From contig DFNX01000001.1 in assembly GCA_002376235.1 (NCBI GenBank), positions 186,001-250,000 on the forward strand: a DNA stretch of 64,000 nt, read 5' to 3'. The notes beneath the pieces were generated by a model. The model saw only the letters and a list, made by a program, of their open reading frames with translations. It had not been told where the DNA came from and searched no databases. This DNA comes from Neorhizobium sp. UBA3556. GTDB taxonomy: Bacteria; Pseudomonadota; Alphaproteobacteria; Rhizobiales; Rhizobiaceae. Position numbers and translations under genes: made by a program. Shown here piece by piece: positions 36,563 to 44,734 of this stretch. The number at the start of each line of letters is the position of its first letter. Within the stretch, counting starts at the first letter, position 1.

Positions 36563-37240
36563 TCACTGTAAAATCGTATCGGTATCCGCCAGCCCTCTTG
36601 CCAGCAGGATTTCCGTGATCGCGATCAGCGTTTCCGCCCGCGTTTTCAGATCCGGCGCCTCAAGCAGCGCCTGCTTTTCCGCCGGGCCGAAAGGCGACAT
36701 CATCGACAGCGAATTGACGAGCGTGCGGTTGCCCGCGCGCCCGACACTGTCCCAATCCACTTCCAGCTTGTTGGCATCGAGATAGGCCCTGAACACCCGC
36801 AGCAGCTCACGCCGGTCAACGGAAGCCTCGTCATCCTCTTCCGAAAGATCGCTCATGAAGGGCGCAAACCGGAACATGCGATAGGGCCGGCTATCGTCCG
36901 CCTCGTCCAGCAGCCGGAAGCGGCAGACACCGCTGAGTGAAAGGATATAGCGCCCGTCGCCGGTCTCGGCGAAAGAGGTGATCCGACCAAGGCATCCGAC
37001 AGAGGAAAGCGCCGGCCGTGACGGATCGGAGGCATCCGATGGCTCCAGCAGCGACGGCTGCACGACGCCAATCAACCGGTCGCCGGCAAGCGCCGCATCG
37101 AACATGGAAAGATAACGCGGCTCGAAGATATTCAGTGGAAGCTGGCCGCCCGGCAGAAGCAGCGCTCCCGTCAGCGGAAACACCGGCATGACTTCCGGCA
37201 GATCTTCACGTTTCACGTACCGCGCGTTTCCCACATGCAT
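36563..37240 (-). CDS. LON peptidase substrate-binding domain protein
   Basis: 225 residues corresponding only to the N-terminal domain of Lon (MPVFPLTGALLLPGGQLPLNIFEPRYLSMFDAAL, VGCLGRITSFAETGDGRYILSLSGVCRFRLL). There is no ATPase or protease domain. Such LonN-like proteins may act as substrate adaptors; that is a suggestion from the family only. The ATG at 37240 has a GGAGG ribosome-binding site. It lies between the thioredoxin-TPR gene and Trm112, all on the minus strand. Confidence 0.9.
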   Translation of the reverse strand: MHVGNARYVKREDLPEVMPVFPLTGALLLPGGQLPLNIFEPRYLSMFDAALAGDRLIGVVQPSLLEPSDASDPSRPALSSVGCLGRITSFAETGDGRYILSLSGVCRFRLLDEADDSRPYRMFRFAPFMSDLSEEDDEASVDRRELLRVFRAYLDANKLEVDWDSVGRAGNRTLVNSLSMMSPFGPAEKQALLEAPDLKTRAETLIAITEILLARGLADTDTILQ

Positions 37241-37346
37241 CGGTTCGGCACCTCCCGCAGACTGCTCCTGGTCACAGTTTTCCTACCCCAATATCTGGGG
37301 CTCCAACCGCCGATCGCAAGACCGGCGGCAGTGGATAACGCGTTGT

Positions 37347-38351
37347 TTAGGAAAAGAGGATGGACGAAAGACGGCGACGGGCTGCAATCGTCGCAGGATC
37401 CTTCGGGCCCCAAACCTCGAAGAACTGCAAAAGTTCCCGGCGTGCGCCATCATCATCGAAGGTCCGGTCCTTGCGCATGATCGTCAGAAGATGATCGACC
37501 GCCTGTTCACGCTCGCCTTGAACGTTGAGGATTTTCGCAAGCTTCACCCGCGCCGCGTGGTCGTCCGGATTGGCTTCCAGCTCGCGCGTCAGCGCCACCG
37601 GGTCGCCCAGCTTGCGGGCCTCGATAATCTGGTCGAGCTTCTTGGAAACAGCCTGGATGGCTGGATCGGCTGTCATCTCTTCCGGCAGGGATTGCAGCAT
37701 TTGGCTGACACGCTCCGTCTCGCCCATGGCGATCAGGCACTGCATCATTCCAGCGGCAGCTTTCGCGTTCTCCGGGTCGGCCTGCAGCACGGCGCTATAG
37801 AGCTGTGCGGCGCCTTCGATGTCGCTCGCAGCAAGCAGGCCGTCCGCTTCGCCGAGGATCGCCTCGATCTCCGCCGCCTGATCGGCACCGGCAGGACCCG
37901 CAACCTTGTCGATGAATTGGTTGACCTGACTTTCCGGCACCGCCCCCATGAAACCATCGACAGGGCGACCGTCGACGAAGGCGATGACCGCAGGGATCGA
38001 CTGGATACCGAGCTGACCAGCGATCGACGGATGGTCGTCGATATTCATCTTGACCAGCCTGACGCGCCCCTGGGCCTCGTTGACGGCCTTTTCGAGCACG
38101 GGGGTCAGCTGCTTGCACGGACCGCACCAGGGCGCCCAGAAATCGACCAGAACCGGTTGGCGGCGCGATTCATCCAGAACATCCTGAGCGAAACCGGCCG
38201 TCGTCGTGTCGCTCACGTAACCACCCGCCGCCGGAGCAGCCGCCTCAGGGCTTGCCGCCGGCGAACCAAAGCTTGCCGTCTGACTGCCATATCCGCCGCC
38301 ATAGGATCCGGCGCCGTAAGATCCAGCGTAGGGATTATCGTTGCCGCTCAT
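37347..38351 (-). CDS. Thioredoxin-TPR protein (CnoX/YbbN-like co-chaperone)
   Basis: 334 residues. A Gly/Tyr/Ser-rich N-terminus (GSYGAGSYGGGYGSQ) leads to a thioredoxin domain at ~45-155 with an intact WCGPC active site (VDFWAPWCGPCKQLTPVLE) and cis-Pro in GIQSIPAVIAF. Residues ~170-330 are TPR-like helices (AAQLYSAVLQADPENAKAAAGMMQCLIAMGE). This is the layout of CnoX, a chaperedoxin that protects proteins from hypochlorous-acid-type oxidation and hands clients to GroEL; E. coli CnoX lacks a redox CxxC, whereas here it is present. The N-terminal low-complexity stretch is a rhizobial feature. Confidence 0.88.
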   Translation of the reverse strand: MSGNDNPYAGSYGAGSYGGGYGSQTASFGSPAASPEAAAPAAGGYVSDTTTAGFAQDVLDESRRQPVLVDFWAPWCGPCKQLTPVLEKAVNEAQGRVRLVKMNIDDHPSIAGQLGIQSIPAVIAFVDGRPVDGFMGAVPESQVNQFIDKVAGPAGADQAAEIEAILGEADGLLAASDIEGAAQLYSAVLQADPENAKAAAGMMQCLIAMGETERVSQMLQSLPEEMTADPAIQAVSKKLDQIIEARKLGDPVALTRELEANPDDHAARVKLAKILNVQGEREQAVDHLLTIMRKDRTFDDDGARRELLQFFEVWGPKDPATIAARRRLSSILFS

Positions 38352-38413
38352 GGATGTTCTCCCGGGAAATCAGGGTGCGAACCCTTTTAAGTGTCTGCCC
38401 GAAACATCGTATG

Positions 38414-38911
38414 TCAGTCCGTCACTTTCAAGACAAGCGGCGTGTGACCGGTCGCCTCGAGAAAACGGATGAGATCGTTTCGCCCAATCGATGTCGTCGC
38501 ATCATTGGAAAGCGGATGACCGTTGATGATCTCGTGTTTCATCAGGTCTTCGTCCAGCACGAAGGTGACATTCCTGCCCGTATCGCAAAACGCGCCGAAC
38601 ACTGTCACCGAACCTGGGACGACACCGAGATATTCGAGCATCATCTCCGGCCTGCCGAACGACACACGGCTCGACGCGCCGATCACCTTGTGAACCGTTT
38701 TCAGGTCCACCACCGCATGTTCCTCGACAGTCAGGACGAAATACCGGTCCTTCTTGTCCTTCACGAACAGGTTCTTCGTATGCCCGCCGGGGATCTGATC
38801 TCTCAGGTCCTGCGATTCGGCCACAGTGAAAACCGGCTCATGCTCTTTCGTTGTGTGGGAAATATTGAGGCTATCGAGAAAAGCGAACAGATCGGTGGCT
38901 GTCTTCGGCAT
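38414..38911 (-). CDS. YbaK/EbsC-type prolyl-tRNA editing protein (ProXp)
   Basis: 165 residues from MPKTATDLFAFLDSLNI. The INS/YbaK fold is clear: HTTKEHEPVFTVAES, PGGHTKNLFVKDKKDRYFVLTV (catalytic Lys region) and FGRPEMMLEYLGVVPGSVTVFGAF. Its C-terminal PLSNDATTSIGRNDLIRFLEATGH motif places it in the ProXp-ala type, which clears Ala-tRNA(Pro). A longer frame to 39028 has no support. Confidence 0.87.
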   Translation of the reverse strand: MPKTATDLFAFLDSLNISHTTKEHEPVFTVAESQDLRDQIPGGHTKNLFVKDKKDRYFVLTVEEHAVVDLKTVHKVIGASSRVSFGRPEMMLEYLGVVPGSVTVFGAFCDTGRNVTFVLDEDLMKHEIINGHPLSNDATTSIGRNDLIRFLEATGHTPLVLKVTD

Positions 38912-39078
38912 ATTTTCGGTCACATCCGGGGTCGGGATTGGCGGGAAATGCAAACTATAAAGATAAGCCCGTTTGCGTCCAAGCCATTCTCCGCATAAAC
39001 ACCGAAGGCCAAAATCCCTGCAAAACAAGGGATTTAGCAGAAAATGAAAAAATCTTTGCCCGGATCGTCATTTCTCTG

Positions 39079-39107
39079 TTGCATTTGAAAATCGTCTGGG
39101 CCATATA
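39079..39107 (+). promoter_or_regulatory. Candidate promoter of tRNA-Gly
   Basis: TTGCAT (39079-39084), 17-bp spacer, CATATA (39102-39107), 71 bp before the tRNA. Position and spacing fit a sigma-70 promoter. Confidence 0.4.
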
Positions 39108-39178
39108 GCGCCTCGTCGGCGGCAACGAGCCACTGACCAGCCGGCTCCGAACTACCACACGGACCGACGGATTGATGA

Positions 39179-39253
39179 GCGGGTGTAGCTCAGTGGTAGA
39201 GCACAACCTTGCCAAGGTTGGGGTCGAGGGTTCGAATCCCTTCGCCCGCTCCA
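39179..39253 (+). tRNA. tRNA-Gly (anticodon GCC)
   Basis: Seven-bp acceptor stem GCGGGTG/CGCCCGC, D-arm GCTC AGTGGTAGA GC, anticodon stem CAACC-TTGCCAA-GGTTG with GCC at the anticodon, TPsiC arm GAGGG TTCGAAT CCCTT, discriminator T and an encoded CCA. The cloverleaf is complete. It reads GGC/GGU codons. Confidence 0.97.
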
Positions 39254-39386
39254 GTCCCTCCCAAGAAAAATCGAAATAATAAAAAACGCCGTGGGCGAAC
39301 ATGACACGGAAAGCACGCCTGAAAAGCCGCTTCCTATCGATCTCCTTTCCAAGCCTGTAGCCGTAGAATATTTCCAAGTTTGCCAA

Positions 39387-39421
39387 TTGACTTATTGTCC
39401 TAGTTTGAACAAAACAAGAAC
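39387..39421 (+). promoter_or_regulatory. LexA/SOS operator and promoter of the 78-residue protein gene
   Basis: GAAC-N7-GAAC (39407-39421) is an exact match to the alphaproteobacterial LexA box (GTTC-N7-GTTC on the other strand). A TTGACT (-35-like) lies at 39387-39392, so LexA would sit over the -10 region. The ribosome-binding site AAGG (39426-39429) and the ATG (39438) follow directly. Confidence 0.75.
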
Positions 39422-39437
39422 AAATAAGGATATCAAA

Positions 39438-39674
39438 ATGGCTCACGCGGAAAAATTCATCGTCCTGCAATTCAAGAAGACCCGCGGCACTATCGTGCCG
39501 GGCGAAATGCGGCAGGCATCAAATGCAGTATCTGCGGAAAAGATTGCAGCCGCCATGGCGTCGCGTGTTGTTGGCGTAGCTGCTTACGCAGTAATGGTCG
39601 ACGAGGAAACCGGCGACATGGCATCACCACGCCTCATTGCCCAGCACGGTGAGACGGCCGATATAGCAGCCTGA
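39438..39674 (+). CDS. Uncharacterised 78-residue protein behind a LexA box
   Basis: I do not recognise an annotated function. The protein has a hydrophobic beta-strand start (AEKFIVLQFKKTRGTIVPGEMRQA), a helix (SAEKIAAAMASRVVGVAAYAVMVD) and a charged end (EETGDMASPRLIAQHGETAD). It has no signal peptide, membrane segment or cysteine and looks like a small soluble alpha/beta protein. AAGG lies eight bases before the ATG. The exact LexA operator just upstream predicts induction by DNA damage. It lies between tRNA-Gly and galM, convergent with galM. A role in SOS physiology is inference. Confidence 0.8.
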   Translation: MAHAEKFIVLQFKKTRGTIVPGEMRQASNAVSAEKIAAAMASRVVGVAAYAVMVDEETGDMASPRLIAQHGETADIAA

Positions 39675-39747
39675 CCTCACCGGATAAGCCGAACGCGCGC
39701 CAAAAAGGCAGCCAATCGGCCATGGAGGCCGAACGGATGTGCCCTGT

Positions 39748-40770
39748 TCAGCTCTTCGAAAACACGTAATCCGTTTCCTGACGCAACACCTCGCCCGGGC
39801 GCAGAACCGCATTCGGGAAATTCTCGTGGTTGACCGCATCCGGCCAGACCTGCGTTTCCAGGCATAGACCGGCATAATTGCCGTATTTGCGGCCATCGAA
39901 GCCCGGCACCGGCACATTGACCATGACGCCGGCATAGAACTGCACGCCCGGCTCCGTGGTCCTCACTTCCATCGAGACACCCGAATAAAGGCTGCGCACC
40001 AGCGCCACGGAGCGTTTGGCCACGCGCTCGTTCGACAGGCAGTAATTATGGTCGAACGGCACCTGGCGGCCATCCTCGAGCGTGCGCCGCACCGGCCCCA
40101 TCTCCCTGAGATCAAAGGGCGAGCCGGTCAGGTCGTTGAGCTTGCCGGTCGGAACCAGCCGCGCATCGACATCCGTTATCCTGTCGGCAGCGATCATGAT
40201 CTCGTGGCCGAAAATGTCTTCGCGGCCGTCGAGGTTGAAATAGGAGTGCTGACAGACATTGGCGGGCGTCGGCTGGTCCGACACACTTTCGTAAACGACC
40301 GACAACACGCCATCCGCCTTAAGCTGGTAGGTCGCGGTCACGGTGCAGTTGCCGGGATAACCTGCACGCCCATCGGCATCGGTAATCGTCAGCACCACCT
40401 TGTCGGCTTTATGTTCGACAATCGCCCAGTTGCGCTTTCCCATCCCGTCCGAGCCGCCATGCAGATGGGTAACGCCACGCTCGTTGAGTTCGAGCTGGTA
40501 ATCGCGACCGTCGATCGAGAATTTTCCATCACCGATCCGGTTGGCGCAGCGGCCTGGCGTGGCGCCAAAATAAGGCGAATAGGCCGGATAGGAGGCAAAA
40601 TCGTCAAAACCGAGCACCAGCGGTGCATCATGCCCTTTCAGGCGCAGGTCCTGAATGACCGCACCCCAGGTGATCACATTTGCAGTCAGCCCGCCGCCGC
40701 TGATCTGGACACGATAGACGGGCTCACCGTCCTGCGTGGTGCCGAACACCTCAAATGCCTGCCCTGCCAT
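39748..40770 (-). CDS. galM: Galactose mutarotase (aldose 1-epimerase)
   Basis: 340 residues. Family motifs: GFDDFASYPAYSPYFGATPGRCANRIGDGKF (substrate Arg), ELNERGVTHLHGGSDGMGKRNW (catalytic His), NVCQHSYFNLDGRED (second catalytic His) and FPNAVLRPGEVLRQET near the end (catalytic Glu region in GLCLETQVWPDA). It interconverts alpha and beta anomers of aldoses. There is no adjacent sugar operon; it follows metA by 117 bp on the same strand. Confidence 0.94.
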   Translation of the reverse strand: MAGQAFEVFGTTQDGEPVYRVQISGGGLTANVITWGAVIQDLRLKGHDAPLVLGFDDFASYPAYSPYFGATPGRCANRIGDGKFSIDGRDYQLELNERGVTHLHGGSDGMGKRNWAIVEHKADKVVLTITDADGRAGYPGNCTVTATYQLKADGVLSVVYESVSDQPTPANVCQHSYFNLDGREDIFGHEIMIAADRITDVDARLVPTGKLNDLTGSPFDLREMGPVRRTLEDGRQVPFDHNYCLSNERVAKRSVALVRSLYSGVSMEVRTTEPGVQFYAGVMVNVPVPGFDGRKYGNYAGLCLETQVWPDAVNHENFPNAVLRPGEVLRQETDYVFSKS

Positions 40771-40844
40771 GAGTTTCCTCCGCCGTTTTTATCGGCGGCA
40801 AACTGCGCGATTTGGCAGGCTCCCGCAATGGGAAACGGCGACGC

Positions 40845-40867
40845 GCGGCGTCTTTTCCCGACGCCGC
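40845..40867 (-). terminator. Hairpin downstream of metA
   Basis: GCGGCGTC pairs with GACGCCGC around a seven-base loop, 21 bp after the metA stop. The stem is strong but the T-run is poor, so termination here is plausible and not certain. Confidence 0.45.
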
Positions 40868-40887
40868 CCCGAAAGCCTCACCAGCGC

Positions 40888-41808
40888 CTATTCGGTGCCA
40901 ATCTTGTCCATGTCGTAATGGGTCGTCTGGTACATCTCATTGATCCAGTTTCCGAACAGAAGATGCGCATGGCTGCGCCAGCGGTTCTGCGGCGTCAGCG
41001 TATCGTCGTTATGCGGAAAATAGTCATGCGGCATCTTGATCGGGATGCCGGCATTCACGTCGCGAAAATACTCGTCTGCCAGCGAGGTGGAATCATATTC
41101 GACGTGGTTGAACATGTAGAGACGGTTGCCCTTTTTTTCATGCACGAGGCAAAGGCCCATTTCGTCGGATTCCATCAGGATTTCGAGATCTGACGTCTTC
41201 TCGACATCCTCACGGCGCACCTCTGTCCAGCGTGACACCGGCACCTGGAAATCGTCGGAAAAGCCGTTGAGATAGACCGAAGCCGGCGCGAGATTGCGGT
41301 GACGATAGACGCCAAAAGCCTTTTCGGTGAGCGCATGTTTCGGCACGCCATGAAAATGGTAGATCGCCGCCATCGCGCCCCAGCAGACATTCATCGTCGA
41401 ATGCACATTGGTCTGCGTCCAGTCAAAGATCTGGCGCATCTCGTCCCAGTAGCTCACGTCCTCGTAGTCCATCTGCTCCACCGGCGCGCCGGTGATGATG
41501 AACCCGTCGAACTTGCGGTCCTTCACCTCTTCCCAGGTGTGATAGAAGGAGAGCAGATGCTCTTCCGAGGTGTTCTTCGCCTTGTGCGTCCCGAGCCTTA
41601 TCAGCGAAAACTCCACCTGCAGCGGCGAGGCGCCGACAAGGCGAGCCATCTGCACCTCGGTCTTGATCTTGTTGGGCATGAGATTGAGAAGCCCGATCTG
41701 CAGCGGACGGATATCCTGACGCACCGCGACCGTTTCGGTCATGACGCGCACGCCCTCCGAAACGAGGGTGGCAAACGCGGGAAGCGTATCGGGAATCTTG
41801 ATCGGCAT
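40888..41808 (-). CDS. metA: Homoserine O-acyltransferase MetA (predicted acetyl-CoA specific)
   Basis: 306 residues from MPIKIPDTLPAFATL. Acylates homoserine as the first committed step to methionine. Active-site Cys is in NVCWGAMAAIYHFHG, the His in YMFNHVEYD and the Glu in the same region. Residue 111 is Glu (GAPVEQMDYEDV); published work on MetA showed that Glu here favours acetyl-CoA and Gly favours succinyl-CoA, so the product is predicted to be O-acetylhomoserine. A SAM-II riboswitch and a matching promoter lie upstream. Confidence 0.95.
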   Translation of the reverse strand: MPIKIPDTLPAFATLVSEGVRVMTETVAVRQDIRPLQIGLLNLMPNKIKTEVQMARLVGASPLQVEFSLIRLGTHKAKNTSEEHLLSFYHTWEEVKDRKFDGFIITGAPVEQMDYEDVSYWDEMRQIFDWTQTNVHSTMNVCWGAMAAIYHFHGVPKHALTEKAFGVYRHRNLAPASVYLNGFSDDFQVPVSRWTEVRREDVEKTSDLEILMESDEMGLCLVHEKKGNRLYMFNHVEYDSTSLADEYFRDVNAGIPIKMPHDYFPHNDDTLTPQNRWRSHAHLLFGNWINEMYQTTHYDMDKIGTE

Positions 41809-41886
41809 GTTCAGGCCCCACAAACAAAAAGCAGGCAACGAAAAATCGCAACCGGCCCGTGGGAAGTGAAATCCACCTTCTCGCGG

Positions 41887-41940
41887 CCCTTTAGCGACTT
41901 TTTTAACGTGGCTGCAAGCCGGCCGGCCAAATCACCACGA
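41887..41940 (-). ncRNA. SAM-II riboswitch
   Basis: On the minus strand the 54-nt leader contains CGTGGTGATTTGG, GGCTTGCAGCCACGTTAAA and AAGTCGCTAAAGGG, the full SAM-II pseudoknot consensus: the loop CGTGGTGATTTG, P1, and the 3' GCTAAA pairing strand. It ends 78 nt before the metA ATG. SAM binding should hide the ribosome-binding site. Confidence 0.97.
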
Positions 41941-41952
41941 ATTACGACTTCT

Positions 41953-41981
41953 CAGATAATCCTTGCCGGAGCCGGCGTCAA
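41953..41981 (-). promoter_or_regulatory. metA promoter
   Basis: On the minus strand TTGACG (41981-41976), 17-bp spacer, TATCTG (41958-41953). The predicted start point falls a few bases before the SAM-II aptamer, which supports the call. Confidence 0.65.
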
Positions 41982-42071
41982 TGGGAGCAAATTCGACCTG
42001 GCACCACCTTGGCGCGACGCAAATAAGCATATGCCCTGCTTTCCCTGCCCCCACCCTTTGCGCTATGGGCA

Positions 42072-42728
42072 ATGCCCATGGCCAATTCGACCTTTACAAT
42101 CCTGCTTGGCGGCAATCTTGCCGTTACCGATCGCGTCAGGAACGCGATTGCGGGAAGCCGTGTGATTGCCGCCGATAGCGGCATGCGCCATGCGGCCGGG
42201 CTTGGCGTTGTGCCGGAACTCTGGGTCGGTGATTTCGATTCTTCCGATGAGGAGCTGATTGCCCGCTTTCCTCACGTCGAGCGAAAGACCTATCCGCCGG
42301 CCAAGAACGAGACCGATGGTGAGATCGCTACGGCGGAAGCAATCGAGCGCGGAGCAAAGCGCCTGATCCTGATCGGCGCTCTCGGCGGCGAGCGCTCGGA
42401 CCATGCGCTCCAGCATTTCCTGCTCGCCATGGGCCTGGCTGAACGCGGCTTCGATGTGCTTCTCGCCTCGGGCGATGAGGAGGCCGCTCCCTTTCTGCCA
42501 GGCGAAAAAACGATCGACCTTCCCAAGGGCGCGCTGTTTTCCGTCCTCGGCTTTTCCGCCCTGTCAGGCCTCGACATTCTTGGCGCGCGATATCCCTTGA
42601 AGGATTTCTCGCTGCCTTTCGGCTCGTCCCGCACCGTTTCGAATGTTGCGGAAGGGCCTGTCGAATTCCATCTAAAGAGCGGCAAGGCTATGATCCTTGC
42701 CCGTCCCCACGATTTTTCCGGAGCATAA
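42072..42728 (+). CDS. thiN: Thiamine diphosphokinase
   Basis: 218 residues, converts thiamine and ATP to thiamine diphosphate. N-terminal motif TILLGGNLAVT, then IAADSGMRHAAGLGVVPELWVGDFDS with the acidic nucleotide/metal site, YPPAKNETDGEIATAEAI, and GALGGERSDHALQHFLLA. The C-terminal domain has FSVLGFSALSGLDILGARYPLKD. The start could be 42072 or 42078. It is separate from the thiBPQ importer 3.2 kb downstream but serves the same cofactor. Confidence 0.92.
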   Translation: MPMANSTFTILLGGNLAVTDRVRNAIAGSRVIAADSGMRHAAGLGVVPELWVGDFDSSDEELIARFPHVERKTYPPAKNETDGEIATAEAIERGAKRLILIGALGGERSDHALQHFLLAMGLAERGFDVLLASGDEEAAPFLPGEKTIDLPKGALFSVLGFSALSGLDILGARYPLKDFSLPFGSSRTVSNVAEGPVEFHLKSGKAMILARPHDFSGA

Positions 42729-42737
42729 ACGGTCCTC

Positions 42738-44561
42738 ATGGCACCTCCCATTCTCAAGCTTGACGACATCTTCCTGAGCTTCGGCGGCGCGCCGCTTTTG
42801 AACGGCGCCGGCCTGCAGGTGGAGCCGGGCGATCGCATCTGCCTCGTCGGCCGCAACGGCTCGGGCAAGTCGACACTGATGAAGATCGCGGCTGGCATGG
42901 TCGAGGCGCAGTCGGGCGAAGTTTTCCGCCATCCGTCCGCAACCATCCGTTATCTCGAACAGGCTCCTGATTTCGCCGGTTACTCGACTGTGCAGGCCTA
43001 TGCCGAGGCAGGCCTCGGTCCGGGTGACGATCCCTATCGCGTCACCTATCTGCTCGAACATCTGGGCCTGACTGGCGAGGAAGACCCGAACCGGCTGTCT
43101 GGCGGTGAAGCCCGCCGTGCCGCCCTTGCCCGCGTCATGGCGCCGGAGCCCGACATCCTCTTGCTCGATGAGCCGACCAACCATCTCGACCTGCCGACCA
43201 TCGAATGGCTCGAAGACGAGCTGCGCAAGACGCGCAGCGCGCTTGTGGTCATCAGCCACGACCGCCGTTTCCTAGAAAAGGTCTCCAATGCCACGGTCTG
43301 GATCGATCGCGGCACCGCCCGCAGGCTTTCCCGCGGTTTCGGCCATTTCGAAGCCTGGCGCGATCAGGTTCTCGAGGAGGAAGAGATCGAACAGCACAAG
43401 CTTGGCAAGGCGATCGAGCGCGAAGAACACTGGATGCGCTACGGCGTCACCGCAAGGCGCAAGCGCAACATGCGCCGCGTCGGAGAATTGCAGGCGATGC
43501 GCGCCGCCTATCGCGGCCATAACGGACCGCAGGGCTCCGTGCAGGCTTCCGTGGCCGAAGGCAAGGAAAGCGGCAAGCTCGTCATCGAAGCCGAAAACAT
43601 CACCAAGACCTATGACAAGCCGGTAGTCGCCCCCTTCTCGATCCGCGTCCATCGCGGCGACCGCATCGGTCTGGTCGGCCCGAACGGCGCCGGAAAGACG
43701 ACGCTTCTGAAGATGCTGACCGGTCAACTGGAGCCCGATAGCGGCTGGATCAAGCTCGGCACAAACCTGGAAATCGCAACGCTCGACCAGAAGCGCGAGG
43801 ATCTCGATCCCGAGGATACCCTGTCCCATTATCTGACCGATGGCCGCGGCGAGACCCTGCTGGTCAATGGCGAACAGCGCCATGTTGCCGGTTACATGAA
43901 GGACTTTCTGTTCCAGCCTGAACAGATCCGTACGCCGATCAAGAACCTCTCTGGTGGCGAACGCGCCCGCCTGATGCTGGCCCGCATGCTGGCGAGACCG
44001 TCCAACCTCTTGATATTAGACGAACCGACAAACGACCTCGACATCGAAACGCTCGACCTACTGCAGGAAATCGTCGCCGGCTACAACGGCACCGTCATCC
44101 TCGTCAGCCACGATCGCGATTTTCTCGACCGCACCGTGACCTCGACCATCGCGCCCGCTGCCCCGGATGCGCCTGATGGCCGCTGGATCGAATATGCCGG
44201 CGGCTATACGGACATGCTCGCGCAGCGCAAGGGCGCCCAGGAAGAGCGGAAAAAGGCGGAAAAAGCGGCCGAGAAGGCGAAGGCCGACAATACGCCGTCA
44301 TCTTACGACGCGCCCAAATCCAAGGGAAAACTCTCCTACAAGCAGAAATTCGCGCTGGAGAATATTCCAAAGGAAATGGAAAAGGCCGAAGCCGAGATCG
44401 CCATCCGCGAAAAGAAGATGGCCGACCCCAACCTTTTCACCAAGGACCCGGCAAGCTTCAACAAGCTGGCGGCAGAGATGGAAAAGTTGCGCGAAAAGCT
44501 GACCCAAATGGAAGAGGAATGGCTGGAGCTTGAGATGCTACGCGAGGAGATCGAAGGCTGA
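42738..44561 (+). CDS. uup: ABC-F ATPase (Uup-like)
   Basis: 607 residues with two ABC domains and no membrane segment. First domain: VGRNGSGKSTLMK, signature NRLSGGEARRAALARVM, Walker B ILLLDEPTNHLD. Second: VGPNGAGKTTLLK, KNLSGGERARLMLARML, LLILDEPTNDLD. The ABC-F linker (~residues 220-290) is basic, and a C-terminal coiled coil (EEEWLELEMLREEIEG) is typical of Uup. Uup-type proteins act on ribosomes or branched DNA; the exact role is unsettled. It starts nine bases after thiN. Confidence 0.92.
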   Translation: MAPPILKLDDIFLSFGGAPLLNGAGLQVEPGDRICLVGRNGSGKSTLMKIAAGMVEAQSGEVFRHPSATIRYLEQAPDFAGYSTVQAYAEAGLGPGDDPYRVTYLLEHLGLTGEEDPNRLSGGEARRAALARVMAPEPDILLLDEPTNHLDLPTIEWLEDELRKTRSALVVISHDRRFLEKVSNATVWIDRGTARRLSRGFGHFEAWRDQVLEEEEIEQHKLGKAIEREEHWMRYGVTARRKRNMRRVGELQAMRAAYRGHNGPQGSVQASVAEGKESGKLVIEAENITKTYDKPVVAPFSIRVHRGDRIGLVGPNGAGKTTLLKMLTGQLEPDSGWIKLGTNLEIATLDQKREDLDPEDTLSHYLTDGRGETLLVNGEQRHVAGYMKDFLFQPEQIRTPIKNLSGGERARLMLARMLARPSNLLILDEPTNDLDIETLDLLQEIVAGYNGTVILVSHDRDFLDRTVTSTIAPAAPDAPDGRWIEYAGGYTDMLAQRKGAQEERKKAEKAAEKAKADNTPSSYDAPKSKGKLSYKQKFALENIPKEMEKAEAEIAIREKKMADPNLFTKDPASFNKLAAEMEKLREKLTQMEEEWLELEMLREEIEG

Positions 44562-44644
44562 AAGGCTACCCACGTAGCGCTAAAAAAATTAAATATTTGT
44601 TAGCCTTAACAGATACTTAATCACAGAAAACAATGTCTCGCCGC

Positions 44645-44670
44645 GGAACAATCCCGGTGTTCATCGCGTT
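44645..44670 (+). promoter_or_regulatory. EcfG/RpoE2-type promoter of the receiver-only response regulator
   Basis: GGAAC (44645-44649), 17-bp spacer, CGTT (44667-44670): an exact match to the alphaproteobacterial general-stress sigma consensus. The gene's ATG (44735) lies 65 bp downstream. Confidence 0.75.
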
Positions 44671-44734
44671 TGGTGTGTGTCCGATTGCTAAAACATGCAA
44701 CCGGCAAGACCGAGATGAACTCTGGAGATGTCCA

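Noticed and set aside
40151..40177. GGAAC-N18-CGTT inside galM
   Set aside because: It is within coding sequence, on the opposite strand to galM, with no gene to drive and an 18-bp spacer.
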